6,287 nucleotides of DNA from Bacteroidales bacterium. Its GTDB lineage: Bacteria > Bacteroidota > Bacteroidia > Bacteroidales > Muribaculaceae. Below the pieces are notes generated by a model. It made no database searches and was not told where the DNA came from. It saw only the letters and a program-made list of their open reading frames with translations. A program made the position numbers and the translations under genes. Positions within the stretch are counted from its first letter, which is position 1. Each line of letters begins with the position of its first letter. Positions 1 to 5,638 of the stretch are shown here, piece by piece. The stretch spans positions 1-6,287 of the forward strand of contig CAAEIL010000145.1 in NCBI GenBank assembly GCA_900755985.1, read 5' to 3'.

Positions 1-810
1 GGCTACGTGAGTTCAACCCCGGTTCCTAACTCGGCGTTGAACGCACTATTCGACCAGGTATCGTTGCTGACGTTACAGAATCGCCCGACGGAATGCATGG
101 CGTTCGCGCTTATTAACAAGAACACGCAACCCGCCGCCGACGTTGAAATCAAGATTGTAGGGGCCGACGATGACCTCTGTCAGTTCGAGGTAGCTGCCGT
201 TGCGGTGAAGAACCTGCAGATGGAATCGTTGCGCAGCCGTTATCAATTACCTATCGGCGTTACGTTCTACAACGCCGACTTCCGCCGTGCAGGCGTTCAG
301 GTGACCATACAATCGCCCGCAGCACTCGGCGAGGAGTTTGTACTGGACCCGTTTAATATTCTCGTCAAATCGCCTGAAACGGCCGATTACGAGGGAACGT
401 TTAATGCCGTTAAGGCGGCGTTCGCCGACAGTTCGGTCTGGCAGGTAGTGTACGTGAGTGAAAAGGTCTTCCGCATCGAACGTAAAGATTACGAAGCTAT
501 CGACCCATTCCCCGTCAGCGTCATGGCTGAGGAAGACGGCAAGATACGTTTGGAGTTTGACGGCGACTTCCGTAACGCCATCAACAATACGTTGCTGGTG
601 GCCGAAACGCTTCAGCCTGACGCTTGTATCGGGCTGTGGATAAAACGTACCATCAAAGAAACGGCTCACAAGACTTGTGAACAGCTGTTCAAGGAGTACG
701 ACGAAAAAGTCAAAGAGGAAACTCTGGAACGTATTTCGATAATCGTCAATTATAACCTTGTTGACACTCGTGAATACAGCGACGAGTACAACGAACAAGA
801 TTATTCATAG
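1..810 (+). CDS. Phage structural protein of unknown role, probably 5'-partial
   Basis: The frame is open from the first base to a TAG stop at 808-810. A GTG at position 7 could start it (267 aa), but the frame continues upstream with no A-rich leader, so the gene probably begins outside the window. The protein looks soluble: no signal peptide or membrane segment is visible. Residues about 25-130 are strand-rich and contain FALINKN and ADFRRAGVQ-like stretches; residues about 180-255 contain GLWIKR followed by a charged, probably helical stretch, and the tail is acidic (EYSDEYNEQDYS). I do not recognise a named family. It lies 4 bases upstream of a tail-fibre-like gene and shares its operon, so a virion role, such as a baseplate, adaptor or fibre-attachment protein, is inferred from context only. 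Confidence 0.75.
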   Translation, partial: GYVSSTPVPNSALNALFDQVSLLTLQNRPTECMAFALINKNTQPAADVEIKIVGADDDLCQFEVAAVAVKNLQMESLRSRYQLPIGVTFYNADFRRAGVQVTIQSPAALGEEFVLDPFNILVKSPETADYEGTFNAVKAAFADSSVWQVVYVSEKVFRIERKDYEAIDPFPVSVMAEEDGKIRLEFDGDFRNAINNTLLVAETLQPDACIGLWIKRTIKETAHKTCEQLFKEYDEKVKEETLERISIIVNYNLVDTREYSDEYNEQDYS

Positions 811-814
811 CCAT

Positions 815-1933
815 ATGCCACTGTCTTATAACGACGTCCGGAAACTTATCCTTCAGACCCTCGAAGAGCGGCCGGAGGGGACCAAAGTAGAAGTCCCCAA
901 CCAGCAGAACTACGAGTTGGCGCTGTTGGACTACGTTCAGCAGCTGGAGACAACGATGAGCACGTCGATGGTCGGTATTGCCGACGCTGAAACGGAGCCT
1001 ATCGAACCGCCTTCGGCTCGTGTCGCCTACCTGTCGCAGGCAGGTGTTAAATCCACCGTAACGTACAAGAATTTCGTTGACGCCCAGCTGAACCCGCTGG
1101 TCGTTACGACGGACGAAAGCCACGTGGCGTTTGTCACCTTGTTCTGGAATACCAACTACTGGCAGTTACAAGCCGTTATGATTCCCGTTATCGCTGGCTC
1201 CAGCGGTACGATGGATTATAACGAACTTGAGAACCTCCCCTCTATTAACGGTGTTACGATTAAGGGCGACCTGACGGCCGAAATGTTAGGGCTGGTTTCG
1301 TCTGAAATTTTCGACCAATACAAGAAAGCCACCGACCAACGATTAGACGTTATCGAGGAGGCGTTATTCGGCTCCAAAGCCGCGCTGCAAGTAGCAGCTG
1401 TTCCGCCCAGTATTACGGCTGGCGTACTTACTGACGTAACGATTAGCTGGTCCACCAAGTTCGACGGCGAGGAAGTGACGCCCGATTCGCTTACGGTTAA
1501 GCGCGGCGACACCGTACTAACGACCGATGTGGCGCTTAAGAGCGTTGTAGACCACATATCGGAGACTGCTCAGTACACGGTAACGGCTGTGATAAAAGGC
1601 GTCGCCAAATCGGCTGAAATCGCCGTGGAGGCAAACGCCAAAATGTACTACGGCGCCACCCCGAAAGATACCCTCGCTGAAGCCGACGTGCTGGCCTTTA
1701 CGGCCCGTGAAATCGAGACTACTCCGGCAGGCGATATCGAAGTGCCGTTTGGCGAGGTGGCCTATCTGTGGGTGTGCGTGCCTGCGCCTATGACCATCAA
1801 GGGCGTTTCGTCGAGCGGTTTCGGCGTACCTATGAAGCCTGCGGTGGAGGTAACGGTTGAAGGAAACAATTACAATTGCTACCGAAGTGCCAACCAGTTT
1901 ACGGCGGGCGACTTCATCGGTGTTATATTATAA
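815..1933 (+). CDS. Tail-fibre-like protein with Ig-like and C-terminal putative tip domain
   Basis: This 372-aa protein probably forms part of a phage tail fibre or spike. The ATG at 815 is chosen because it sits 4 bases after the previous stop; an in-frame ATG at 758 would overlap that gene by 53 bases. Residues 1-125 are an N-terminal region (VEVPNQQNYELALLDYV, then VTYKNF and a WNTNYW patch) probably used for attachment. Residues 133-160 carry a classic tail-fibre motif, DYNELENLPSINGV then LTAEMLGL. Residues 161-190 look helical and could trimerise. Residues 195-272 form an Ig-like domain with SWSTKF and TAVIKG, and 277-372 form a terminal module (MYYG, PAG, YLWVCVP, GFGVPM, CYRSA, GVIL). 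The last two are shared with the next gene, which differs in its N-terminus. Receptor binding by the terminal module is inferred from position. No catalytic motif is visible. Confidence 0.85.
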   Translation: MPLSYNDVRKLILQTLEERPEGTKVEVPNQQNYELALLDYVQQLETTMSTSMVGIADAETEPIEPPSARVAYLSQAGVKSTVTYKNFVDAQLNPLVVTTDESHVAFVTLFWNTNYWQLQAVMIPVIAGSSGTMDYNELENLPSINGVTIKGDLTAEMLGLVSSEIFDQYKKATDQRLDVIEEALFGSKAALQVAAVPPSITAGVLTDVTISWSTKFDGEEVTPDSLTVKRGDTVLTTDVALKSVVDHISETAQYTVTAVIKGVAKSAEIAVEANAKMYYGATPKDTLAEADVLAFTAREIETTPAGDIEVPFGEVAYLWVCVPAPMTIKGVSSSGFGVPMKPAVEVTVEGNNYNCYRSANQFTAGDFIGVIL

Positions 1934-1945
1934 TTTCAAAGTACC

Positions 1946-2977
1946 ATGGGAGAATACATTAACATCTATGGCTTGCTTCTCGCGAAGACCGCCGACGGCA
2001 AACTCGCGTTCACAGGCCAAATCTGGGACGAGGAACTGCAAAAGTTCCAGTCCGACATCAACAAGTCGACCCCCCAGCTGGGCGAGGACGGCAAACTGCC
2101 CACCGACCTGCTTCCGGAGTCGCTTCAGAACGCCACTTCGACCGAGGTCGTTGAGTCGCTTCCTCAAACGGGTGAGGCCAACAAGATTTACCTCGTCAAG
2201 CGCGAGGGCAGCGACCCCGTTGTCTATGACGCCTCGATGTGGATTGACGGCGCGTGGGCTTCGTTCGGCGGTAGCGGCGGAGGGGAGGTCACAGGGGCCG
2301 TTCGTTACGACGAAGCGCAGGTCCTGGAAGACGCTCAGAAAACCCAGGCTCGCGAGAATATCGGAGCGGCTTCACAGAAAGACGTTGACGATATCAACCA
2401 AATCCTGTTCACCCAGTACACCGCTCTGTCGATGAGCCGTACCCCGGCCTCGTTCGAAAAGGGCGTTGAAACCGAGGTGACGCTGAACTGGTCTACTAAG
2501 TTCAACAACCAGGAAATCGAACCCGATTCGCTTGAGGTCAAGAAAGGCAACGAGGTTCTCACCTCCGACAAGACGCTCAAGACCATCAAGGATTCGGTGA
2601 CCAACACCCAGGCATACTCCATGACGGCCGTCATCAAAGGCATCACCAAGACCGCTTCGGTAACGGTTAACGCCTACTATCCGATGTATTTCGGTGCGTC
2701 GGCTAAGAACGCTCTGGAGTCGGCCGATATTCTGGCCATGACTAAGCAACCTATCAAGTCGTCGCCCGCGGGTAACGCAACGGTTGAGGTCGGCGCCAAC
2801 GAGTATCTCTGGCTGTGTGTTCCCTCGACGATGTCCGTCAACAGTGTAAAATCGGGCGGTTTCGACGTACCGATGGCCGCTCCCGTAACGGTTGCCGTTG
2901 ACGGAAAGGGCGACTATAAATGCTACCGCAGCGCAAGTCCGTTTGCGGAGGGTACGTTTACCGGTGTAATTGCGTAA
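1946..2977 (+). CDS. Second tail-fibre-like protein, C-terminal paralogue of its upstream neighbour
   Basis: A 343-aa protein starting 12 bases after the previous stop. Residues 1-40 (INIYGLL, ADGKL, a WDEELQKFQSDIN segment) are repeated in the 75-aa protein encoded next. Residues 45-108 carry LPTDLLPES and IYLV...MWIDGAWASFG, resembling the small strand-rich domain common in phage fibres. After a GGSGGG linker, residues 119-142 show the frequent fibre signature VRYDEAQ...DAQKTQARENIGAAS. Residues 160-243 are an Ig-like domain (NWSTKF, TAVIKG) and 246-343 the terminal module (MYFG, SPAG, YLWLCVP, GFDVPM, CYRSA, GVIA), both clearly related to the preceding gene. A virion tail-fibre role is well supported by the motifs; the ligand is unknown. 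The two paralogues might form alternative or co-assembled fibres. Confidence 0.87.
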   Translation: MGEYINIYGLLLAKTADGKLAFTGQIWDEELQKFQSDINKSTPQLGEDGKLPTDLLPESLQNATSTEVVESLPQTGEANKIYLVKREGSDPVVYDASMWIDGAWASFGGSGGGEVTGAVRYDEAQVLEDAQKTQARENIGAASQKDVDDINQILFTQYTALSMSRTPASFEKGVETEVTLNWSTKFNNQEIEPDSLEVKKGNEVLTSDKTLKTIKDSVTNTQAYSMTAVIKGITKTASVTVNAYYPMYFGASAKNALESADILAMTKQPIKSSPAGNATVEVGANEYLWLCVPSTMSVNSVKSGGFDVPMAAPVTVAVDGKGDYKCYRSASPFAEGTFTGVIA

Positions 2978-2982
2978 GGGTC

Positions 2983-3210
2983 ATGGCAGAGATCAATATC
3001 TATGGACTCCTTCACTGCAAGGCAGCTGACGGAAAGTTGGCGCGGACTGCGCAAGTCTTTGACGAAGACGAGCAAGAGTTTCAGAGTGCGATTAATGCCA
3101 AAACCGTTCGTTCAGTTACAGTTCGCGGTGTAGAAATCACCGAAAACGCTCCCTCTAAACAAGACAACATTTTGTACATCGAGGTAAAACCGGAAACCGA
3201 TGGCCAATAG
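2983..3210 (+). CDS. Small protein repeating the N-terminal module of the upstream fibre
   Basis: A 75-aa protein. I place the start at ATG 2983, 5 bases after the upstream stop, because MAEINIYGLL aligns with the start of the previous protein (MGEYINIYGLL); an in-frame ATG at 2920 would lie inside that gene. The first 40 residues share INIYGLL, ADGKLA, a D-E-rich stretch and FQS-IN with the upstream fibre, while residues 41-75 (SVTVRGVEI, ILYIEVKP) differ and look strand-rich. Ig, tip and linker regions are all absent. It overlaps the next gene by 11 bases, which suggests translational coupling. It could be a free attachment or adaptor module, or a stub left by recombination; the clean start, stop and coupling favour an expressed protein. 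Confidence 0.75.
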   Translation: MAEINIYGLLHCKAADGKLARTAQVFDEDEQEFQSAINAKTVRSVTVRGVEITENAPSKQDNILYIEVKPETDGQ

Positions 3211-3481
3211 AAAGATAGCGGATATGGTACTCAACGGGCGGCGTTTGCTGTCCGGCGAGGCCATACGCCGCGTTCTCTTCAACGGTCAGGTCATCTGGCC
3301 CTTTACCGAAGGACAACCCGATCCAACCGTTCAGCGCGTTGTCCTTAATGGCGAAGTGTTGTATGACCGGAGTTCTTTGCCATATCTTGAAATCGAGAAA
3401 CTGGTGGTGTACGTAAGCCAGAATCCCGCTGAAGAGAGCAAGAACATGATATTTACGAATACAGAATTTTCTGTAGAATAA
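3200..3481 (+). CDS. Small tail-module protein with LNG repeats and a half-BACON C-terminus
   Basis: A 93-aa protein whose ATG overlaps the previous stop region by 11 bases. Residues 1-56 contain three similar strand-like units, VLNGRRLL, VLFNGQVIW and VVLNGEVLY, of the LNG-x-x-hydrophobic type that I associate with phage tail proteins. After a short DRSS linker, residues 60-93 (PYLEIEK..VVYV ... TNTEFSVE) resemble the first strands of a BACON/Ig domain and then stop abruptly, without the GSG, arginine-turn and final strand of a complete domain. The C-terminus of the next protein ends at the same point with a similar sequence. The N-terminal units could attach to the virion while the half domain docks onto the next protein; that is inference. 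Confidence 0.75.
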   Translation: MANRKIADMVLNGRRLLSGEAIRRVLFNGQVIWPFTEGQPDPTVQRVVLNGEVLYDRSSLPYLEIEKLVVYVSQNPAEESKNMIFTNTEFSVE

Positions 3482-3483
3482 TT

Positions 3484-3500
3484 CATCTCAAAAAAAAGCT
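3484..3500 (+). promoter_or_regulatory. A-rich translation initiation region
   Basis: A run of eight A (3490-3497) followed by GCT lies directly before ATG 3501. There is no Shine-Dalgarno sequence. A-rich leaders are typical of Bacteroidetes translation starts and support ATG 3501 as the real start. The run lies after the TAA stop of the upstream gene, so ribosomal slippage here could not fuse the two proteins. Confidence 0.5.
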
Positions 3501-4127
3501 ATGGCTGAAGTATCAAAAAGCTACGTCATCTGTACCCCGGGTTCAGGCTCGGGCGATACCGAGTTGACGCTGAAAGCTAAGGTTGCCAATCTTGGCAACC
3601 GTGTAAACCAGACGGACAATTTTACGATTACCGCGCCTGGTGTGACCCCCAACAAGACGTTCTCCGCCATCCTGCAGGCTGCTGCTGAGTTCGTGTCGTT
3701 CGACGACGGTGCTGAGGCATCGGTGCCGAAAGAAGGAGGAACGGTAGTTCTGGACGGTATGTCGAACGCCGCCGCCATCACGTTCGCTAAGGGCGCGGGG
3801 GATATCATCGCCGGCGACGTTTCGGCTATCGCCTATCAGGCTAACGGAGCCGCCGCTACGTCGGGCGCAGACATCAAGGGCGACCCCGGTGCCACGAAGA
3901 AATTCGCATTCATCCTGACGCTTGACGCAGCCGAGAACACTACCATCTCGGAGCGTACCCAGCAAATCACCGCCACGACCAAGGGTACTAAGAGCGCTAC
4001 CATCACGCTGAAGCAGACTGCCGGCGACCCCTACCTGGAAATCGACAAGACTTCGGTCAACGTTCCGCAGGACGGTTCGGGCGTAACGATCAACGTGACG
4101 ACCAACACCACGTTCACCGTATCGTAA
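3501..4127 (+). CDS. BACON/Ig-fold virion protein with half domains at both ends
   Basis: A 208-aa protein beginning 19 bases after the previous stop, with an A-rich leader. Residues 1-61 resemble the second half of a BACON-type domain: YVICTPGSGSGD, then strands, an NRVNQT turn, and the closing strand TFSAILQAA. Residues 62-175 look like a complete, longer BACON-like domain: FVSFDDG, PKEGGTVVLDGMSN, GDPGATKKFAFILTL, then ERTQQITATTKG and SATITLKQTAG. Residues 177-208 (PYLEIDKTSVNVPQ ... TNTTFTVS) look like the first half of another such domain, cut at the same point as in the upstream protein. BACON domains are carbohydrate- or mucin-associated Ig-like folds in Bacteroidetes and their phages, so a surface-exposed virion role is likely. 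No signal peptide or enzyme motif is visible. The half-domain layout suggests head-to-tail pairing with its neighbours or itself. Confidence 0.82.
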   Translation: MAEVSKSYVICTPGSGSGDTELTLKAKVANLGNRVNQTDNFTITAPGVTPNKTFSAILQAAAEFVSFDDGAEASVPKEGGTVVLDGMSNAAAITFAKGAGDIIAGDVSAIAYQANGAAATSGADIKGDPGATKKFAFILTLDAAENTTISERTQQITATTKGTKSATITLKQTAGDPYLEIDKTSVNVPQDGSGVTINVTTNTTFTVS

Positions 4128-4145
4128 CGTCACCAAACTCTACCA

Positions 4146-4175
4146 TCCCGGAGGCGGGGAGACCTACCTCCGGGA
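4146..4175 (+). other. Perfect 9-bp RNA hairpin between two BACON genes
   Basis: TCCCGGAGG (4146-4154) pairs perfectly with CCTCCGGGA (4167-4175) around a 12-base loop, 18 bases after a TAA stop and 15 bases before the next ATG. There is no T-run after it, so it does not look like a Rho-independent terminator. It may be an RNA processing or stability element, a translational control structure, or a stimulator of readthrough. The gap that holds it is the longest between genes in the late operon. Confidence 0.6.
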
Positions 4176-4190
4176 ACAATTAAACCGCGT

Positions 4191-4502
4191 ATGGCTATTC
4201 AGAAAACAACAATTGCTTGGGGAGACGGTTCTGGCGACAGTTTCTATGTGTCGTTCGACCCGGCTAAGCTACCTGGAACAACCTCGGTTGAAGTGACGTC
4301 GGACCCAAACTACACAGGAGTTCAACGTCAAAAGACCGTGACCTTCACCACCGACACACCGGGCGTGCCTACTGGCTCTCAAAGTTCGCGGCAATTGAAG
4401 GTCATACAACTTACCGACAACCTGGTTATTGCTACATGGGATACGGCTCAGACCGTTGGTCTTTACGACAATACCACCAAGGCCGGATTCCCCAAGAGTT
4501 AG
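4191..4502 (+). CDS. Small Ig/BACON-like virion protein beginning with a half domain
   Basis: A 103-aa protein. Its N-terminus (KTTIAWGDGSGDSFYVSF) matches in pattern the start of the preceding protein (YVICTPGSGSGD...). It continues with SVEVTSDPN, a QRQKTVTFTT strand and the closing strand SSRQLKVIQL, the layout of the second half of a BACON-type domain. Residues 76-103 (DNLVIATWDTAQTVGLYDN...GFPKS) form a different, probably strand-rich C-terminal tail, and no first-half segment follows. If the half domains of neighbours pair, this protein would end the chain. The start at 4191 lies in the same frame as the previous gene, with no stop in the 63 bases between them. The family is not certain. 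Confidence 0.75.
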   Translation: MAIQKTTIAWGDGSGDSFYVSFDPAKLPGTTSVEVTSDPNYTGVQRQKTVTFTTDTPGVPTGSQSSRQLKVIQLTDNLVIATWDTAQTVGLYDNTTKAGFPKS

Positions 4503-4536
4503 AAACCTTTTCATTAACACTTTAATAATCAAAATT

Positions 4537-4839
4537 ATGAGCAACACAGAGAAGATTAAGGCCCTCGTCGCCAAGATTCGCGAAAGCCTGCAGATTACTC
4601 CCTACGCCACGATGGAGACGGTCAACGACCTGCTCGAGATTGTTGACCTGAAACTGGCCGATGCTGGTCAGGGCGGCAGCGCCCAGGTTAACTGGGATGA
4701 CGTTCAGGGCAAGCCCAACATGGAGGAGTACGCCAAGAAGACCGACCTCCTGCAGACCATCACCCTCACGGGTACGGCTCAGGGTAGCGGAACGGTCGAG
4801 GGTAACACCTGCACCATCAACACCACGGCTGGCGCCTAA
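4537..4839 (+). CDS. Small tail-fibre-like protein with GKPN motif
   Basis: A 100-aa protein; ATG 4537 is chosen because an AT-rich leader (about 4515-4536) precedes it and the upstream in-frame ATG at 4429 lies inside the previous gene. Residues 1-40 look helical (KIKALVAKIRESL, METVNDLLEIVDLKL). After a GQGG linker, residues 54-75 hold the fibre motif VNWDDVQGKPNMEEYAKKTD, and residues 78-96 (TLTGTAQGSGTV...TINTTA) resemble the glycine-threonine strands that usually follow it in phage tail fibres. In typical fibres these motifs occur inside a much longer chain; here they make up almost the whole protein. It may be a small fibre segment, a helical adaptor or a truncated fibre. The gene has normal start and stop signals. 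Confidence 0.75.
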   Translation: MSNTEKIKALVAKIRESLQITPYATMETVNDLLEIVDLKLADAGQGGSAQVNWDDVQGKPNMEEYAKKTDLLQTITLTGTAQGSGTVEGNTCTINTTAGA

Positions 4840-4852
4840 ACTACGGTAGGAT

Positions 4853-5290
4853 ATGTGGATTATCTTCAACAAGCTAATTCCCGTCAAGGGGTTCTGGATG
4901 ATGACCCTGTGGTTCATGATTTTCGTTCGCGAAGATACGGCACACGGACGTAATATCCCGGCAACTGTTTACCGTCACGAGCGTCGTCACTGGCACCAGG
5001 TTCTTCAAATCATGATCACCTCCTTTGCGTTGTTCCTTGCAACGTGGCTCATCTACGATTACAACCCTTGGTGGTGGTTGCTTTGGGTGGCGTCGTATTA
5101 TGCCGTGTACGTGGCATGCTGGTTGATTGAAATCCTGCTTCCGCCGTATAACATGGCGTACAAGAACATCTGTTTCGAAACCGAATGCCAATATACCCAG
5201 GACGACCCCGATTATTCGCGTCACTTCTGGAATCATTGGTTTGGGTGGTTTAAGTATATTTCGAATAAGAAATACCCACCCAAGCGGTAA
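4853..5290 (+). CDS. Membrane-associated HExxH putative zinc metalloprotease-like protein
   Basis: A 145-aa protein starting 13 bases after the previous stop. Residues 11-25 (VKGF, then hydrophobic residues and IFVRE) are followed by the zinc-binding type motif HERRH at 42-46 and Q49. Two strongly hydrophobic segments follow, at about 51-69 and 73-96. After them comes AYKNICFETE (102-111), which could supply a third zinc-ligand glutamate, and a PDY...GWFKYI ending. This order (KGF, FVR, HExxHxxQ, membrane segments, NI-FE-E, D-Y, W-KY) matches small conserved proteins I associate with Bacteroidales genomes and their phages. Protease activity is inferred from the HExxH motif alone. As the last gene of the tail operon, it may act at the host envelope during lysis or entry, or modify the infected cell. 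A non-catalytic membrane protein cannot be excluded. Confidence 0.8.
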   Translation: MWIIFNKLIPVKGFWMMTLWFMIFVREDTAHGRNIPATVYRHERRHWHQVLQIMITSFALFLATWLIYDYNPWWWLLWVASYYAVYVACWLIEILLPPYNMAYKNICFETECQYTQDDPDYSRHFWNHWFGWFKYISNKKYPPKR

Positions 5291-5308
5291 CGACAGCAGT
5301 TCGTAAAG

Positions 5309-5336
5309 AGAGGCCCCGGTTCACGCCGGGGCTTTT
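5309..5336 (+). terminator. Rho-independent terminator of the late operon
   Basis: GCCCCGG (5313-5319) pairs with CCGGGGC (5326-5332) around a 6-base loop, followed by TTTT (5333-5336). The preceding AGAG can extend the stem by pairing with the T-run. It lies 18 bases after the last gene of the long + strand operon and marks its end. The next gene is 302 bases further on. Confidence 0.85.
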
Positions 5337-5638
5337 CGCGTTGTAGGGCTGAAAATCTCATTGGCAGCGAGTTTTCCTTTACGAGCCTATACACGTACCT
5401 CGCCGGAACGTTTTGCGTCGCCTAATGGCTTACAACGTTTATGTGGTTACCAAAGCGTGCAACGGTGTTCGGGATAAACAGGGGTAAACCACTTCAACGA
5501 CACGCGACCCATACAGCAAGAAGCCACATTGGCAGTAGGGGGAAAGGGGGTAAACCTCCTTCGCTATATCCCCCACCAGCAAGTGTATGTGGTGTGCATG
5601 CGTGAGGCACGTGATTGTGAAACGAAATTGTTGAAAAG
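5337..5638. other. Non-coding gap of 302 bases with short repeats
   Basis: No convincing gene is seen on either strand. It contains a bulged inverted repeat (GAAAATCTC 5351-5359 with GAGTTTTC 5369-5376), two copies of AACGTTT (5407-5413, 5434-5440), two copies of CATTGGCAG (5359-5367, 5527-5535), GTGGTTACC (5443-5451) facing GGTAAACCAC (5483-5492), GGGGTAAACC repeats, and the palindromes GCATGC (5596-5601) and CACGTG (5608-5613). A promoter for the downstream gene pair is expected here, but I see no clear Bacteroidetes -33/-7 pair (TTTG ... TAnnTTTG). The repeats may be operator or RNA-structure elements. Confidence 0.5.
5471..5556 (+). repeat. GGGGTAAACC direct repeats
   Basis: GGGGTAAACC occurs at 5481-5490 and 5547-5556. 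A degenerate copy, GGGATAAACA, directly abuts the first at 5471-5480. The second copy sits in a G-rich tract (GGGGGAAAGGGGG, 5538-5550) that could pair with CCCCC at about 5570-5574. They lie in the gap upstream of a new gene pair and could bind a regulator. The number of copies is small, so the function is uncertain. Confidence 0.4.

Noticed and set aside
247..798. Long minus-strand open frame of 183 codons
   Set aside because: It lies wholly within the well-supported + strand gene at 1-810, and its translation shows no recognisable domain. It is a shadow.
815..2977. Diversity-generating retroelement target in the fibre C-termini
   Set aside because: No reverse transcriptase or adenine-rich template copy is visible, and the differences between the two paralogous C-termini are spread over the whole domain rather than limited to adenine sites. 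A retroelement outside the window cannot be excluded.
808..3481. Stop-codon reassignment, as found in some gut phages
   Set aside because: Genes end in both TAG and TAA with starts placed directly after or overlapping the stops, and reading through the TAG at 808-810 meets a TAA within a few codons. The standard code fits.
3490..3497. A8 run as a programmed frameshift site joining two BACON proteins
   Set aside because: The run lies after the TAA stop of the upstream gene (3479-3481), so slippage there cannot rescue the upstream frame. It fits better as an A-rich initiation region.
3543..4136. Minus-strand open frame of 197 codons
   Set aside because: It is antisense to the BACON gene, arginine-rich without domain logic, and against the direction of every neighbour.
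4146..4175. Hairpin as an intrinsic terminator within the operon
   Set aside because: The stem is strong, but no T-run follows it; the next bases are ACAATTAAA.
5337..5638. tRNA gene or CRISPR array in the gap
   Set aside because: No cloverleaf arms or T-loop consensus and no regularly spaced repeats are visible; the repeats are short and irregularly spaced.
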